Shown: piece after piece, positions 22,801 through 34,800 of the stretch
How positions within the stretch are numbered: position 1 is the stretch's first letter
Layout: the number at the start of each line of letters is the position of its first letter
Assembly: GCF_018691265.1 (NCBI RefSeq)
Contig: NW_024881279.1
Coordinates: 9,216,243 to 9,280,242, forward strand
Direction: 5' to 3'
Length of the DNA stretch: 64,000 nucleotides
Origin: Tyto alba
Lineage: Eukaryota; Chordata; Aves; Strigiformes; Tytonidae
Notes under the pieces: generated by a model
Seen by the model: only the letters and a program-made list of their open reading frames with translations
Database searches by the model: none
What the model was told of the DNA's origin: nothing
Translations under genes and position numbers: made by a program

Positions 22801-25800
22801 AGCAATCAGAAGCCATGTAAATATATTCTAGGAAAGATTATGCTAAATGGTTTTTGCAGAAGTGCCTAGGCAGCTAATTACTTCTGTATTTACATGTTCA
22901 GGGGAAACATTATGGTGGCTGAAAATAATGTATTGCTTTAATAAGGTGGATTAGGTCTGTGTTCTTTCATTCTGCCTTTGGGTTTGTTGTTCTGCCGCTC
23001 TGTTGGGTGCTTTTTGCTCCGCAGGGAAGGGGTGGCCGTAAGTCATCAAGGTCTTGGCCTCAAGGTCGTGCTGCAGATCTGTTTAGAAAAGCTGATGCAT
23101 TGAGTTACTCTTCATCTTCTCTACAGCTGCATGCTCCAAACTGTCCTTTATCAGTGTGTCTATACAGTTGCTCAGCAGATGATATGAACTAGGAAGTCCT
23201 TTCCTCATGGTGTGTGTAACAGGTTTGGCTAGTGTCGTGGCTTTAAATGGGGATGATGGTATCGAGGTACTGAAGTGTTTCTGCTGACAGGAAAAGTATT
23301 GGCTCAAGCTTCTTAAACTTCATGATTGTACTTTTTTGCTCACCAGTATGAGTGTATCAGTATGATCATGTAATGCAGATTGACTTTTGTGTAGTTTCAT
23401 CTTTTTCTTTTTTTAACAAGCATTCAGTAAGTAAAAACATATGATCTGTAGGTGTCGGGGTAGGAAAAAGCAAGAGAAATGAGGCTATTCCTTTTGTCAC
23501 TTGAATCTCTGCTGTCTGCCTCAGAGGCTGCTGGGCATCCTCAGCCGAAATGTTTGATGTGTAGTCCTACAGTGCATAAAACACAGAGTTAGTTTGTGGG
23601 ATAGTGGTTTATGCTTGGGCTAATGCAACTATTTACGTGACTTCTCATGCTCTGCAGAGACACTGCTCTGTGCCTGTGTGGTGAGGCTGGAGATCCGCAC
23701 TCGGCGTGATACCTGCTGTTAGGGGAATGTGGCATTTGAACTCAGGGAGACACTAAGCTTAAACATCTGTTTCTCTGAATTGTTGGCTAAAAGCATTGTA
23801 GCAAATTAGCTGCCTTTCATTGCATGTGTTTTTATCTGATGTGATGCATGCTTTATGGAGTCACCCTGTAGCTTGTTGTAGTAGTAATTTGTGCTCTATA
23901 AATTAACTTGCGAACATGATGGAAGTATATAAATCACATAGGTGATTGTGTGGTGCCCTCTGCTGCCAGCCAGCTGGAGTGAAGTGAGATATACCTGCCT
24001 GCTGGTATGTTATGAATGAAACACCAGCTGCAAACTTATGATTGAAAAATGGTTTGTGAGAATGCTCCTTTTGGAAAGTCTAGGATTGTGAACTTCAGCC
24101 GTAGTGCAATTAAGCTTAAAGTTTCCATTCAGTATTGCTGAAAATGGAGCCCTAACAATGAGCTGAGTGGGGAGCGTTGCTGTGCTGCCTTCCAGACTGC
24201 TGCTGCTGCTCGTGTCCTCCTCAGCAGAAGAAAATGATCCGCTTTGCCATTCTGACCTGGAGGCAGCTATGAAGCTGTCAAGGACTGTCAGCTTCGTGTT
24301 GTGCTTGGCAAAAGCCAATAAGGAGGAGGGTGGTTTAGCAGACTCTGTGCTGTTCAGGCTGGAGAGGGAGGGGAGCGGCTTGGGAAAAGTGAGAGGAAAA
24401 CCTTTCTCCTCTCTGGCAGCCAGGGATAAACAGAACAACAAAATTACCATCCTTCCTATGCAGATTTCTTTGGCAGTTACACTGGTTGAGCCCTTGACCT
24501 TGCTACTGCCATTGAACTCTGGGGCTTGGCTTCTCACAGACCTCTTAGACTGTCATGTTGGCAGTTGTCATCAGCTGATAAAAGAGGAAACTTTGAAAAG
24601 CTTATTTTGGTAAGCATGGTGTAAAACAATTGGCATCTAACAGCTGAAGTGCAAGTGCTGAACAAGCCTGTTTTAAATTAAGAGTGACTGATTTCCAGTA
24701 TGGGCTACTCTAAAGTTGATCACTTCAGTGCACTTGCAAAACGAGCAGGTTTTTGTGGACTAGACAAATGTGGACCACACTACTTATTAGCAAAGTGAGC
24801 TGAAGTGAACATGAAGTGGCTGAACCATCTCACAGCTGTTAAATGCAAAGTAAAATTTGGAAAAGATGTTTATTAAGAAACTGGAGCTTTCAGTGGTCTT
24901 CACTCAGTGTCTCATTATTCCTTCTGGTGATTTTCACTGTGACAGGAACACAGAACTCAATGAACAAATGAGCTGTATGCTAGGTCTCCGACACTGTGTG
25001 GAAAATAAAAGGTTTATTATACTTCCTGTTCTTTAGGGGAAGTTATCTCTATTGTGGAGCAGGTGCTCCTGTTATTGGACAAGTGGTTCTGTTTCACCAC
25101 TCAGATGTGTTCCATGTGCAGTTCTGAATAGTTACAAGGGTTACCTTTCTTCAGGGAAAGAAGATTTCAGCAAGAAAACTTTTTGGCTCCTGGCATCTGG
25201 ACTAGTTTTTGGATCACTGGTGAAAACTGTAATTGTACAGTGATCTCCAGAACTGTGTATTTTTCCTGTATGTGTAGTGATCAAGATGTGAGAGATAGCA
25301 AGATTTAAGAGTAACTATAGTTATAAATTTCATGGCAGATAACTGCCATGTATTGACTAAGTGGACTGGTAAACTAATGGAAAGTTTCTTACCACTGTTG
25401 AGGAGTGTTGGTGAAATTAGGCAGAAAAATGCTATCAACCAGACTTTCAGTTATATAGTATTATCTTCCATTCCCTGTTTAAATACAGTTACAGGCATCA
25501 CTAATAAAAAGATAAAGAGCTGCAGTTAACCTTCCTGTCACTCTTGTATTTGCTTCCCTGTGGAGCCAACTGTAACCTTACTTACATTGCATAAGAACAG
25601 AACCTGTCTAACTTAAACTTTGAGGAAATTGTTATTCAAGTGTAAAAGCAATCTACACACTGCTCCTGTTTCTTTGCAACCTTTTCTTATACCAGGCAAC
25701 ACAGGCAGGCAGCCTTCAGCCTTCCTTCTGGAAAATAAAGAGCTGGTGGGGTGCATTAGGAATTTGCAGGAGGTATTCCACCGTGTGCTTGAAATATCAC

Positions 25801-28800
25801 CAGGAATAAAAAAAAAGTGCTGCAGAAATTCTTTTTGATCCACTATGAAAGCAGGCAGTTCAACCTGCTAGCTTGGTATCCTGTTGACTTTAGCAGAGCT
25901 GTCGTTGGTAAGCTTTTATGGAGTGCACCTTAACTGGAGAGAGCTGTGCTGAGTTTCCTGGTACTTCGTGATGGTGTAAATGCTTATGAAAACAAAGCTG
26001 CTGTGATATTTACCATCAGAGGACACTCTCTAGTGTCCATCATGCTTCATGTTTTCCATCCTGTTAACTCTGTAGGGTAACCTCTAAGTTATGCAGCTTT
26101 AAATTATTTGATAGTAACATGAATAATGCATGATACTGTGTAGGCACAGGGAGAGGGGTGGCTTCAGTGACTCTGTGCATATGAAAGCTTTTAATAGTAA
26201 TAGCTACTCTCAGGTTAAGTGACCTGAGCGTATGTGTAGATTTTCTTCTGTATCACCTTTACTAGAAAACTGGAAAGGAATTTTCCCATGGCTGACTGGG
26301 TTAAAAACTGGATATTCTGATGGGATATATTGTGATGGCAAGCAGACACTAATGATTATTTAAATAATCATAAATTTAAATATTATTTAAATGTTACTTC
26401 AATCAGACTGAGGTAGATTAAGTTAAAGCTGAGTAGTCACTTTTTGTTAACCTTGTATCTGTATGTTTGTATTCTGAAACCAAGTCGGGATTAGCCTTCC
26501 TGCCCTACATTTGTGCTTTGTCATAATCTGAGCCAATGTCCCTGGACAGAACAGTTTCAGTCAGACCTAGAGCAGTTTGACCACCCATGTATTCCTTCTA
26601 GATACAGCATGGCCTGGGATTCCTCTGCTTCTAGAGAGAAGTGTAAAAGACATTCTGACTTGACTTCAGGTCCCAGATTGTTTGCAAAGCTGATAGCTGT
26701 CAGTGGGGATTTTTAGCAGTTAACAGAAAGTGTGAATCTGTTTATCAGATTTCAGACTCCTGAACAAGTCCTGATGCTCTGAGTCACTTTCAGGAGTATA
26801 ATGGTGTGATGCTTTATTTCTAAATCCAGGGATAATAGCACTGCCTCTCCCCCCCTTTTCTGATTTCAAATTTTTATGTTCTACTTTTGTACTGCCTTTC
26901 AAATTCTCTGTTATCTCTTTAAGAGTCTATTTGTGGTTTTCCCTTCAGATCTGGCATGCTGCTCCTGACTTCTTACAACCCAGGGAGTTAGGAAGTGTTA
27001 CTGGTCCTTCTTTATTCAACCTGAAGCTTAACCTCTCAGTGGTAATGGTATCTTTTGTATCACTGTAACCGACACTCATGGTATTTCCTGCATTTTGTGT
27101 TACCCTGGCTAGGTGATGGATAGGTAACAAGGAAGGGAGTGTTTATCTACACAGCTTTCTTAAGAATATTAGTAGTACTGGATATCAAATTATGGCTGAC
27201 TTGTCAGACTGTGCCTCTTTTGTTAAAGAGTCTGGCAAATAACTGGAGAAAGCTACAGATAAGTAAATCAATATGTAGCACAGTAAATTGTCAGGCAGCT
27301 CTCCTTTTCAAATGACTGGGTAGAAGAGTAACTTCTACAGTGAGATCTGCTGGCAGCTCTGCATCCGAAGTCCTGTGCACCCCCTAAAATATAAGAAATA
27401 CGTTATTTGATATGTCTCCTTATTGTTCATAAACTTGATAAAGCTTTAAAGAAGGGAGGTCTACTGTTTCTTGGTCCTTAAGTTTGATTTTCTTTCTAAA
27501 TAATTAGCTCTCTTCTCTGCCCTTTTGCAGTTCCTCCATTTTCTCTGATCTTAGCTCCAGGGTTAAAAGAGAGCTCTCTAGAGCATATATCTATAATTAA
27601 GGCTTTTTAACCACAGTTACAGTGGAGTATAAACAGTGCTCTGGTGTTGCTGATATCTAGGGAAGAAACTTGCTTCAGCAGAAAAGCTGTTGATTTTATT
27701 ATAACTGAACTCTCTGCTATCCTAGTCATGGAGTTCCCTCTGATACTGCTTCGTGCCTTCCCACTTCCATAAGTTATCTTTCTAAGATTGGTGACCATTA
27801 ATGGTATATCTTCTGTAGCTCACAAGAGTAACAATCATTTATTCTGCCTGTCGTTTTCTTGGAAACACAGGTTGCCAGCTATTGTGAGTAGTATCCCTCA
27901 TGAGTATATTCAGAAAGCTTGAGGAAGTATCATCCAGCTCATTTCTAAGTTCTGACTTCTTTGGGTCTTACTGCAACTCTGTCCAGGCATCTGTACAACT
28001 TTCATAAAGTGTACCCATGGTTCATGGCGTTCAGCAGACTTCCCTCTTTTGGAGGCCATGATGTAAACACATGGACATGTTGCCACCAACAGGAGTCAGA
28101 GATGAAATTCCTCACTTAGTTTAGGTGCTCTTGGAGGTCTTACAACTACAGTGGGCAAGAGCACACTTAGAGGCGATTACTAAAGAGTAACTGATGGCTT
28201 CAAATGTGCATCCTACAAAACTCAGTTTATAGTAATATATCCTTTGCTTTTCTGTACTACTGGGTCAAACTGAAATGATAAGCAGTTTAAGCATATTAAG
28301 GGTTTAAAATGGAAACCCTGTTTTAAGCAAGTTGGTGTAATTACTGTGGGTATTATGATTCTTTCCTTTGCCAGAAGATAGAAAGCAAAGGAAGGGGAGG
28401 AGTGTGGAGACTGAAGACTTGACTGCATAGCACTGCTCAACCTGGTGAAGTTCATTCTTAATGTTTTTTTTTGAGATTGTGTCTTTCAGTCTTGACTCCT
28501 TATTAATTTTTCATCTGTAATACTTTTTTCTTCCAAATTAGCACAACAAGTAGCAGAAAGCAACTTCTAAAAACTTTCTAAACAGTGAATGCTGACATCT
28601 TTCCCTGCTAAGCTGAGCATTACCTTTGCAGCAAGGTAACTGATTTCTGCTCAGAGTGTCTCCCCTCAACACCAGTATGTATTTCTTACATGTATGTCAT
28701 GTCTAACTGATGTAGCAGGGACCTGACACGTTTCCCAGATGTAGCTTTGAATAGAGAACCTGGCCCCTTCTGAGTGGTTGCGGTTCACAAGGTGACTGCT

Positions 28801-31800
28801 GAAGTCAAACTTCCAAAAGGCATTTCAGAGTATTTTTTTAAATGCACAGAAACTGTAGCTGTTTACTGAAATAATGACAAACCAAGAGGTTGAATTTCAA
28901 ACAAATGTTGGAGGGTGGTTTTTCCAGCTACAAATATTGGAACTTATGTCTTAAAATTGGATGTCTATAAATGAACTCTTCCTTCAGTAGAGCTATTTGG
29001 TCATAAAAATAAAGGATTTACAGAATCAGTCTGTCTCCTGCAAGAATTTTCTGGATGCATAAAATCTTCCTTCTTGTTTGATTATTTTCTCTTTCCAAAA
29101 ATCTGATTAGAATGACATTTTGTCTTTGTTAGTCAAAGTCTTGTGATGTTTTAGGGCTTTATCAGATCTTATCTAGAAACACTGTCAGCTGTCCCTCCTA
29201 CATGCAGAGCTGCTTTGCTTCTGCCCTCTTGAACAACTGTTTTTACAAGATTAAGTTATGAAAAGTTGTGCTCTGCTTGATCTCTAAAGCCTGAAATCCT
29301 TTGCTTGCAGCTATGTGTGCAAGCTAAGATGACTTTTCAAAGGACCATCATCCTCTTCTGCATCTTTGCTTGTTACTATTCAGAAATCTAACATTAAAAA
29401 CCTCTAGTAGCAAGTCTTGTTTTTTCTCAGTGGAAGATTGTGCAGGATTGTCTTTGTATAAATTACCTTTACTTGTGTTCAGATTCATTTGGGAAGTTAC
29501 TTTTGCCTAGTTCATGACACTAACAAGAAAACAGTTTTTCTCCATGATGGAAGAGAGAGGATTTTTTTCTTTCTTGAGCTTACCTAACATTTTTCAGGCT
29601 TCAGATGAAGTCCAAATAAGAAATTTTCACAGGGTCTAGTAAGCATGAGCTGTTGCTTAATAAATAAAACAAGTAAAACAGAGTTTGAGTGTTCTTAATG
29701 TTTAGACCAAAGTTTTCAAAGATGTCTTAGAATGTGATGTTCTTTTGAAAAATAAGAGTCTTAGTGACTTTGATCTAGGATATGATACAAAAATAAGCAC
29801 ATAACCAGGTCTGGCATCCCATAAGCTTTTGTTTTGTTTTCTCTTTTTTATATTACTATTTTTTAAAGGGTGAGCAGCTTCTTCACTTCTTCTCAGACTG
29901 ACTTTAATCTTAACTCTGCTTCCTTGGAAGTGGCTCTCTTTAGAGACTGTACTTTCAGCTCAGATAAGTAAAAGCAAAATATATTCCCTCACTAAAGAAA
30001 ATCAGAATCCCAAAAGCTAGGTAAGTACAGGCATAACTACATTGTAAAGGGTTTCAGTTAGGCAAGTAAGTTATTTTATGTAACGTTACAGAAGGTCACT
30101 TAAATTTAGCCTGACTGTCAGTTCATGTTAGCCACTACGTAACAGGCTTATTCTGGATCTCAAAAAGAAGTGAACCCTGTGATTATCTTCTGTCTTCTCA
30201 TTTATCTTCCAGGTGGCCTGTTGCCAGGGTTTAGTGTGTGATAGCCAAGTAATAAGGAATAACCCTTTTTTTTCCACTCCTGCATATGTTAGTTTTGCTA
30301 ATCTACCAAATATACTCTGGACTGCCACTTCTTTTTGATTCTCAGGCTGCGGCTTACTGTGTTGGAAATATCTGAAACTCCTATTGATGTTTTGCTGCTG
30401 TATGCTGCCTAATTTTTTTTTTTTGGCTGTTTGGAATCTGAATCAAGGTATTAATTTAGCTGGGGGGGTGTGGAAATCTCCTTTCAGAAAACCAGCATCT
30501 GTTCACAGGTCTTGTTCACAGCAGCAAAGAAGCTGTATTGGTACAATTAAGGTGTTTGGAATGAGACTTCTCAAAATTATTTTGCTTGCCTGATTTTGAG
30601 GGCATGGAAGTAAGCTGCAAAAACATCTGCAAAGTATTAGAAGCCCTATAATTTTGGTGTAGGAACTGGCAGAATTGTATTTGGTTATACATACGGAGAC
30701 CAGAGGACTATCCAAGTTAATGATTGTTGCCATTTTCCTGAAGTTGCTGCTGAATTTTTGGAAGTGTGGTTCTTCCCCCATTTTGCCCCAGATTGTTTCT
30801 GATTTTCAGATGTGGGTTGTGCGCTCTGTGAATGGGGATGTGGAAGATTGGAAAAATCTTCTCGGCAATGTGAGGGCCCTACTTGTGGTGTCTTTGACTT
30901 TGATTGCTGCAGAGTGTCTGTGTATAAAAGAGAATAGGTTTTCTTTCACCATAGTTGCATATTTTCTGCAAATAGGAATTTGGGCCAGCTGGTTACAGAA
31001 AAAGAGTCCTTGGCAAAGCATGTACAAACTAACAAGAAAGTTTCTTGAACCTCAATCTGTGCCAAGACCCTTTTCCTTGTATTTTGGCCAAAGCTGTTAT
31101 CAGCATAAACTAATACTGGTTACCATAGGTGAAAGGCCTAATCTCTAGAAACAAGTGATGTCTTGTGGCTTTCCAAGTGCTGATATTTTTATAATAAGAG
31201 GCTGCTCGTAGTAGAAATGCATCTGAGAAGCCGTGAATCGATGCATGTGAGCAGAGTGCACTGGCATTGCAATAAATCATCTGGGAATTGTCAGTTGTGT
31301 AAAAACTCAAATATTGGCTTAACCCGAAAATGTTAAATGAGATATAAAACTACAGATTTTCTCTCTGGATCTTTGAAAACAATAACAAGTCATCTGAAAA
31401 CTTGTTTTTTTAAAATTATTTCTAGAGGATATGCGTTTTCAAGCCTAATGCAGTGAAGTATATTTTTATAGTCCTTGAAAACAAAACCTGACAGACCATA
31501 TTTGCCAGCACTTATATTGGTATGGTGACAGTGCTTCTTTTTAAAGCATGCCAGAGGAAATGCTCTGTGCTGGAGCATATGTCAGTGATTAGTGGGACCA
31601 GTGCTGCAGTATGAAGTGGGAGAAATATGGTTGTGTGTAGCAAAAGTTGAATGGACAGAACATGAGAAATGTAGTGGGTTTGGGTTTGGTTTTATAGTAG
31701 GAATGGAAAATAGTTACTTTTAGGGTTATCTGTATGTAACTGATATGCTGTCTTCCAAATCAGTTGAGGTTTAACCAAGGTGACAACTGGTGACTTTGTA

Positions 31801-34800
31801 TGTTTCCCTTAATTTCTCTTTCATTTAGAAAACTGCCCATTTGAACCTATCACTGTTTATATAATGCAGGTATTTGCATGCATTGTTTATGCCAGAGTGA
31901 ACTGAAAGACTTTGGTATCCAACTCTTTTTGTGGATTTAGACCTAAGTAGATTTAAGGGCTCAGGCAGAGCAATCCTCAGAAACCAGCGAATCCTCTCCA
32001 GACCTGACTGACATACTGGGTCCAGAGGTCTTGCCAGTCAAGCCCCTGGAGTGTGTGCTCACATTTTGCTTCTGAATAGCTCTTCCTATCTCCTTCTCCT
32101 CCCTGAAGCCCAGCAGCTATCCTTAGCACTGACTACCTTTGTCAAGGACACTGAGTTCAGAGCACAGCTCTCGGAGCAGAGCTCTCCATGAGCCACATGG
32201 GACCCTGGGTACTTGCATTTGAAGCCTTGAAGAGGAGGACAGTGCCCTACTACCCTTCCACAAGGATTGCTGACAGCTTTTACAAAAGAGTTGAAGTGCA
32301 GAAGCTACAGCAGTCAATCAACTTTGTTTCCCTGCTTTCACCATGCAAAAATAACAAACACCTGCCCTGTGTTTGAGAGGAATAGCTCAGGCATCAAAGC
32401 ACGCAAACAGGTATGAATGGTTCTTATGCAATAAAGAGGCCACCTTGCACATAAGGGCCATGTACTTAAGACTTGGAGAAATCAAAGGTCAAAAGCCTGT
32501 CTTACCCAGCTGTTTTGAATTTGTTCCTGAAGGTACCTACAGACTTTACTCAAGGACATAGACCCCATGGTCAGCATCACAAAACTGGAAGTGGAGCAGT
32601 GAGATGCACGGCATTGCAATATTATAGTTTGTTGTGGATTTAGCCCTTGACATCATAGATGTAGTCATCACTCAAGTGCTGTAAAATGCTATTCTGTCTC
32701 ACTCTATTCTTTGTATCTCATCAGTTGTGTTGGAGTACACCAGAATTATTCTATTTCATATAAATGGGAGCAAAATGAAAACGCCCTGATCCCTTTATCA
32801 CAATTTATGTCTGTATTTGAACTTTGCTAGTATTTGTTTATGAAAACTGCTTGTTTTCCTCTCTGAAATCTTTTTGTTAGAGCAGCTCAATACAGCTTGG
32901 ATTAATGGAAGTCACAATAGGTTAGAGAATCCCTGAAAATTAGAAAAAGAATGTATTAGCCTGCTGCATAGTATTACCCTGCTAGTATAAAAATTAGGCT
33001 GCTACTTTTTGTAGAGTAGACATTTGGCTATTAATACTTAAACAAATAATGCAAAAAGCCAAGTTATTTCCAATTAAATGCAAGTTGTAAAATAATTGTC
33101 TTGAGCTCACTACAGCTGTGACTTCCCTGTCTTACACGTTTTTTTGTGTAGATTTTTTCATCACATTTAAGAGGTTTTTAAAGCTATTTTAGGTCTGTTT
33201 TTTGCTCGCCTGTAAAGTTTTTGCTTTTGAGTAATTCTTGAGATAATTAGAAAAACAAAATTAAATTCTTTGGGTTGTTTAGGGAAAAGTGATAGCTTCA
33301 TGAGGATTGATTTGTATTTCTATAGCGTGCAGGAGGCTCAGTTGGAAATTGGCAACAAGAAAGTAAAACACCAAAAGGAGGAAGACTGTTTCCCATAAAG
33401 TAATATCAACTGAAAGTATTTTTATTTTCCTTCGCTAAAGTTGCTCTATAGAAAATGCCTTAAAACTTAGATTGTTTGCTGGTACTTGTACCAAAAAAAG
33501 CAGCCTCTCATCAGTGCAATAATTTGATTTTTATACTGTGTCAGAAGTACTGCACAGCTTTCTGAAAGGGACAGCTGGATTTTCACTGCTGACTCAATCC
33601 AGTGTTTAAAGATCTCGGGTGTTTTCAGTCTCCAGGTTTTGTAATTGCTTCATACTTGAACCTGCTGGCTCAGGCATGAGATTTCTGGACCTAACTTCTT
33701 CTTCCTTAGCTTATCAGAGCTGTGGAAGGATCTGACTTTGAAACCTTGATTATTTTTAATCTCTTCTCAATTCCTTACAACCATTAAAGGTCTAAACATT
33801 TAAGAGGAGCACTGGCTTACCTCATTTGTGAGTCACACCTTCACAATAAATTGATGTTTTCAGCAAAATGTTTTCAAACTCATTGAAGTTGGATCCATTA
33901 GTAATGGGTTCCCATGGGGTTTTGGCTCATTTTGTTTTTTGTTTTTTGTTTTTTTTTTTTTTTTTTAGCAGAAATAGGTGTACAAGTGGCTCTTTGAAAG
34001 GCTGCTGTTCCTGAATAGCAGGGGGGAGGCAATGGTTCTGACTGGAAGATCGGCAGTGAGGCATGGTATTCATCTTTTCTCTTCTGATGGAAGACTATTG
34101 ATAATTATCTGTGTCTCTTGCTTGTGAAGTGGTGTGATGCACTGTTAAGGTAGACTTGTTCATCTACATCCTCTGTTTAGGAGGTGGAAAAAAATACCAA
34201 AGAAAGTTTTCTTCCATCCTATTTATAAACTTTGTGAGCTTAACATGAATGAGTTTGGGCACGTGTTCAGTGCTGCTGGATTATGCAGTTAGGATTCTGT
34301 TCTGGCTTCCTAAATGAGAACAGTGTGTAACACATCACCATTCAGCGTGTGTGTAATCTGTTCTTGGTTCTGTGCTGTGTACAGTCAGCAAAAAGGGTCA
34401 GGAATTAAAGAGGAGATCAGTTCTTGCACCTGGATCTTGTTTGAAATCACAGGGTACAAAGCTTCTAAAGCCTCTAAAAACATCTTGGTGACTCCTTAAA
34501 AGAGGAAGCTGGTTAGCAGGAGACCCTGTAAGCTGCTTGGTTATAGAGTACTCTTAAAATTTAATGAAATATAATCCCACATTTTAATTGCATGTCTGGT
34601 CATATGAATTTAATGTTGACTTTAGCAATTCTGCTTAATACCTAATGGGGCTAAACTCTGTGTAGCAATGAATCTCTTCCAAAAGACCTTAATCTTAAAT
34701 ACTAATACTTGAAAAAGCAAGGAGGGAGAGGCAGCGGTTGCAAAGATATCACTTGGTTTCTTGAAGCTCTTCAAGTGTCTTTTGTGGTTCAAAGCAATCT

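Noticed and set aside
30675..31148. 157-codon frame in intron 1 as a gene
   Set aside because: No family resemblance, no splice or start signals, and a length that is not surprising across six frames of 64 kb.
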